Below, one piece after another: positions 61,429-64,000 of a DNA stretch of 64,000 nucleotides. The notes beneath the pieces are model-generated. The model was not told where the DNA came from. It did not search any database and worked only from the letters and a program-made list of their open reading frames with translations. The stretch covers positions 7,925,501 to 7,989,500 of the forward strand of contig FSRD01000001.1 of the NCBI GenBank assembly GCA_900129675.1. Reading direction: 5' to 3'. The position numbers were made by a program, and so were the translations under genes. How positions within the stretch are numbered: position 1 is the stretch's first letter; each line of letters opens with the position of its first letter. This DNA is from Bradyrhizobium erythrophlei (lineage in GTDB: Bacteria; Pseudomonadota; Alphaproteobacteria; Rhizobiales; Xanthobacteraceae).

Positions 61429-63927
61429 CTAATACAATCCGCCGGTTCCGGGACGCATGATATTGCCGGCATCCGGCGTCTGCGCCGCCGGGATGCGGCC
61501 ATCCGCGTCGGCTACTCCAATGACGGAGTAATTATCCGGCGGCGCCGTACCCGGCTTGAAGGCCTCCAGAATGGTCCGGCCGCCGTCGCCGGGACCGGCG
61601 CGCATGCCGGTCTTGGCATCGACGCGGACCAGCTTGATGCCGGCGGGGACCTTGAACGGGATCGCCGGCTTGTCGGCGAGCGCGAGCTTGAGGAAGTCGC
61701 GGGCGATCGGCGCGGCCAGATGGCCGCCGGTGGCTGCGTTGCCGTGGCCGAGCGGACGCGGCTTGTCGAAGCCGAGATAGATGCCGACGACGATATCCGG
61801 CGAGAACCCGACGAACCAGGCATCCCGCGCCTCGTTGGTGGTGCCGGTCTTGCCGGCGATCGGCTTGCCGACCTCCTTCACCACCGTCGCCGTACCGCCC
61901 TGCACCACACCTTCCAGCATCGAGGTGATCTGGTAGGCGGTCATCGGGTCGAGCACCTGCTCGCGGCGGTCGACGAGCTGCGGCTCGGGCTGATTCTTCC
62001 AGCCGCCGGGCGCGTCGCAGCCACGGCATTCACGGGCGTCGTGCTTGAATATCGTGTGTCCGTAACGGTCCTGGATCCGATCGATCAAGGTCGGCTTCAC
62101 GCGACGGCCGCCATTGGCGAACATCGAATAGGCGGTGACCATCCGCATGACGGTGGTCTCGCCGGCGCCGAGCGCATAGGATAGATAATTCGGCAGTTCG
62201 TCGTAGACCCCGAAGCGCCTGGCGTATTCGCCGATCAGGGGCATGCCGATGTCCTGGGCCAGCCGCACGGTGACGGTGTTGAGCGACAATCGCAACGCAT
62301 TGCGCAGCGTGGTCGGGCCCTGGTATTTGCCGGACGAAAAATTCTCCGGGCGCCAGACGCCGGCGCCCTGCCCCTGGTCGATTTCGATCGGCGCGTCGAC
62401 CACGACGGTCGAGGGCGTGTAGCCATTATCGAGCGCCGACGAATACACGATCGGCTTGAACGACGAACCCGGCTGCCGATAGGCCTGGGTCGCGCGGTTG
62501 AACTGGCTCTGGTCGAACGAGAACCCGCCGACCATCGCCAGCACGCGGCCGGTCCAGGGGTCCATCACCACCATCGCGCCGGACACTTCCGGCAATTGCC
62601 GCAACCGGTATTGTCCTTCGACCGGATTGCCATCCTTTCCGAACAGCGGATCGGCATAGATCACGTCGCCCGGCGCAAGCACTTGCGACACCGCCGTCGG
62701 TGTCCTGCCCTTCGCAGGTCCTGACGCGGCCTTGGCCCATCGCACGCCATCGAGGGTGATGATGCCGGTCTGCCGCCCCTTGGCAACGGCCCCACCCAGT
62801 TCACGGCCGGGCTGAAAGCCAATCCGTGCCGACTGATCGCTGGTTTCCAGAACCACCGCCATCCGCCAGGGCGAGATGTCCGCGAGCGATTTGACGTCGG
62901 CAAGCTTGACGCCCCAATCGCCTGCAATGTCGAGTTTGCTGACCGCACCGCGCCAACCCTGCGCCTCGTCATAGGTGACGATGCCGGCGGCCATGGTCTT
63001 GCGCGCCATCACTTGAATCTTCGGATCGAGCGTGGCCCTGACCGACAGCCCGCCCTCATAGAGTTTCTTCTCGCCGTAGCGCTCGAAGATGTCGCGGCGG
63101 ACTTCCTCGGCAAAATACTCGCCGGCAAAAATATGAGCGCCGTTGGCCCGGTTGGTCACCGTCAGCGGATCCTTGCGGGCCTTGTCGGCGTCGGCCTGCT
63201 TGATCCAGCCGTTTTCCAGCAGACGATCAACGACGTAGTTGCGGCGTTCGATCGCGCGATCGCGGTTCCGCACCGGATGCAGCGCCGCGGGCGCCTTCGG
63301 CAGCGCCGCCAGATAGGACGCCTCCGCGACCGTGAGTTCGTTGACCGACTTGTCGAAATAGACCAGCGACGCGGCGGCGATGCCGTAGGCGCCGAGGCCG
63401 AGATAGATTTCGTTGAGATAGAGTTCGAGGATGCGGTCCTTTGAATACGCACGCTCGATGCGCATCGCCAGCAGGGCTTCCTTGATCTTGCGGGCGAACG
63501 ACACCTCGTTGGTCAAAAGGAAGTTCTTGGCGACCTGCTGGGTAATGGTGGAGGCACCCTGCGGCCGGCGGTTGGAACCGTAATTCTGCGCGTACAACAC
63601 CGCCGCGCGCGCCATGCCGGAAAAGTCGATGCCACCATGCTCGTAGAAGTTCTTGTCCTCCGCCGCCAGGAACGCGTTGATGACGAGTTTTGGGACAGCC
63701 TGGATCGGCAGATAGAGCCGACGCTCCTTGGAATACTCGCCGAGCAGCGCACCGTCCGACGCATGTACGCGCGTCATCACCGGCGGCTCATAATCCTGAA
63801 GCTGCGAATAGTCCGGCAAATCCTTGGAAAAATGCCAGATTGCGCCCGCCACGCCGGCGACGCCGACCAGGAACACCACGGTTCCGGCCGCGAACAGGAA
63901 ACCCAAGAACCGCACGAGCAAGCGCAT
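61429..63927 (-). CDS. mrcA: Bifunctional penicillin-binding protein 1A
   Basis: The 832-residue protein polymerises and cross-links peptidoglycan. An N-terminal membrane helix (LLVRFLGFLFAAGTVVFLVGVAG) is followed by the glycosyltransferase domain with AAEDKNFYEHGGIDFSGMARA and GASTITQQVAKN. The transpeptidase domain has the serine in PGSSFKPIVYSS and the KTGT motif in IAGKTGTTNEARDAWFVG. It ends GNIMRPGTGGLY. ATG 63927 is preferred over the TTG at 63960, which has no ribosome site. Further genes to the right are outside the window. Confidence 0.94.
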   Translation of the reverse strand: MRLLVRFLGFLFAAGTVVFLVGVAGVAGAIWHFSKDLPDYSQLQDYEPPVMTRVHASDGALLGEYSKERRLYLPIQAVPKLVINAFLAAEDKNFYEHGGIDFSGMARAAVLYAQNYGSNRRPQGASTITQQVAKNFLLTNEVSFARKIKEALLAMRIERAYSKDRILELYLNEIYLGLGAYGIAAASLVYFDKSVNELTVAEASYLAALPKAPAALHPVRNRDRAIERRNYVVDRLLENGWIKQADADKARKDPLTVTNRANGAHIFAGEYFAEEVRRDIFERYGEKKLYEGGLSVRATLDPKIQVMARKTMAAGIVTYDEAQGWRGAVSKLDIAGDWGVKLADVKSLADISPWRMAVVLETSDQSARIGFQPGRELGGAVAKGRQTGIITLDGVRWAKAASGPAKGRTPTAVSQVLAPGDVIYADPLFGKDGNPVEGQYRLRQLPEVSGAMVVMDPWTGRVLAMVGGFSFDQSQFNRATQAYRQPGSSFKPIVYSSALDNGYTPSTVVVDAPIEIDQGQGAGVWRPENFSSGKYQGPTTLRNALRLSLNTVTVRLAQDIGMPLIGEYARRFGVYDELPNYLSYALGAGETTVMRMVTAYSMFANGGRRVKPTLIDRIQDRYGHTIFKHDARECRGCDAPGGWKNQPEPQLVDRREQVLDPMTAYQITSMLEGVVQGGTATVVKEVGKPIAGKTGTTNEARDAWFVGFSPDIVVGIYLGFDKPRPLGHGNAATGGHLAAPIARDFLKLALADKPAIPFKVPAGIKLVRVDAKTGMRAGPGDGGRTILEAFKPGTAPPDNYSVIGVADADGRIPAAQTPDAGNIMRPGTGGLY

Positions 63928-64000
63928 TACCGAAGTTCCGTTCCAACCCTTGCGCCGCAATTCCGCGGCGTCTGCCCTAGCGCGAAAGCCCTGCCCGGCA

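Overview
The window reads as chromosomal DNA of a high-GC alphaproteobacterium of the Bradyrhizobium/Rhodopseudomonas (Nitrobacteraceae) type. This rests on several things seen together: a class I PHA synthase, Omp25-like small outer-membrane barrels, a complete SUF operon, an AlaC-like aminotransferase beside homoserine dehydrogenase and class II fructose bisphosphatase, and dispersed intergenic palindromes of the rhizobial kind. It holds about 45 protein genes, three complete insertion sequences, one frameshifted gene and one gene relic. I found no rRNA, tRNA or CRISPR array.

Layout. 1-665 holds nothing convincing. 0.67-8.3 kb: PAP2-type membrane phosphatase, a stand-alone SecD-like periplasmic protein, a haloacid dehalogenase, then glpX, hom and a class I aminotransferase on the minus strand, and a small lipoprotein. 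8.6-10.9 kb: phaC and a MAPEG protein. 10.9-16 kb, minus strand: an alpha/beta hydrolase translationally coupled to a caspase-like protease, a methyltransferase, and argC coupled to a PaiB-like protein. 16.2-26.2 kb is the mobile stretch: an MBL-fold gene broken by a frameshift, an ISAs1-family element with a perfect 9-bp target duplication, dedA, parE, an IS1182-family element sitting exactly at the parE stop codon, an Omp25-like barrel, and an ISNCY-like element inserted in a 10-bp tandem repeat. 26.2-35.6 kb: small membrane protein, SDR, a second barrel, FAD monooxygenase, a second (secreted) caspase-like protein, TMEM175-type channel, DEAD-box helicase, diguanylate cyclase, TfoX-like protein.

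35.8-43.0 kb is the iron-sulfur assembly operon on the minus strand: an IscS-type cysteine desulfurase, then sufB, a 67-residue membrane protein, sufC, sufD, sufS, a DUF59 (SufT-like) gene and sufA, most of them overlapping or a few bases apart. SufB, SufC and SufD would form the scaffold ATPase complex, SufS supplies sulfur and SufA carries clusters. 43.3-49.1 kb: hydrolase, DUF1697 protein, GST with palindromic operators, anmK, tyrS, an MFS transporter. 49.1-64 kb: a very large AsmA/DUF3971 protein, a Bcp peroxiredoxin with a basic N-terminal tail, an M23 peptidase, a branched-chain-type substrate-binding protein, an orphan NodU/CmcH-type carbamoyltransferase, a beta-hydroxyacid dehydrogenase, prfB with an intact programmed +1 frameshift site, and PBP1A.

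The observations most worth a second look are the coupled caspase/hydrolase pair, the unnamed membrane peptide inside the suf operon, the insertion contexts of the three IS elements, the frameshifted MBL gene and the orphan carbamoyltransferase. All functional names come from reading motifs in the translations; no database search was possible.
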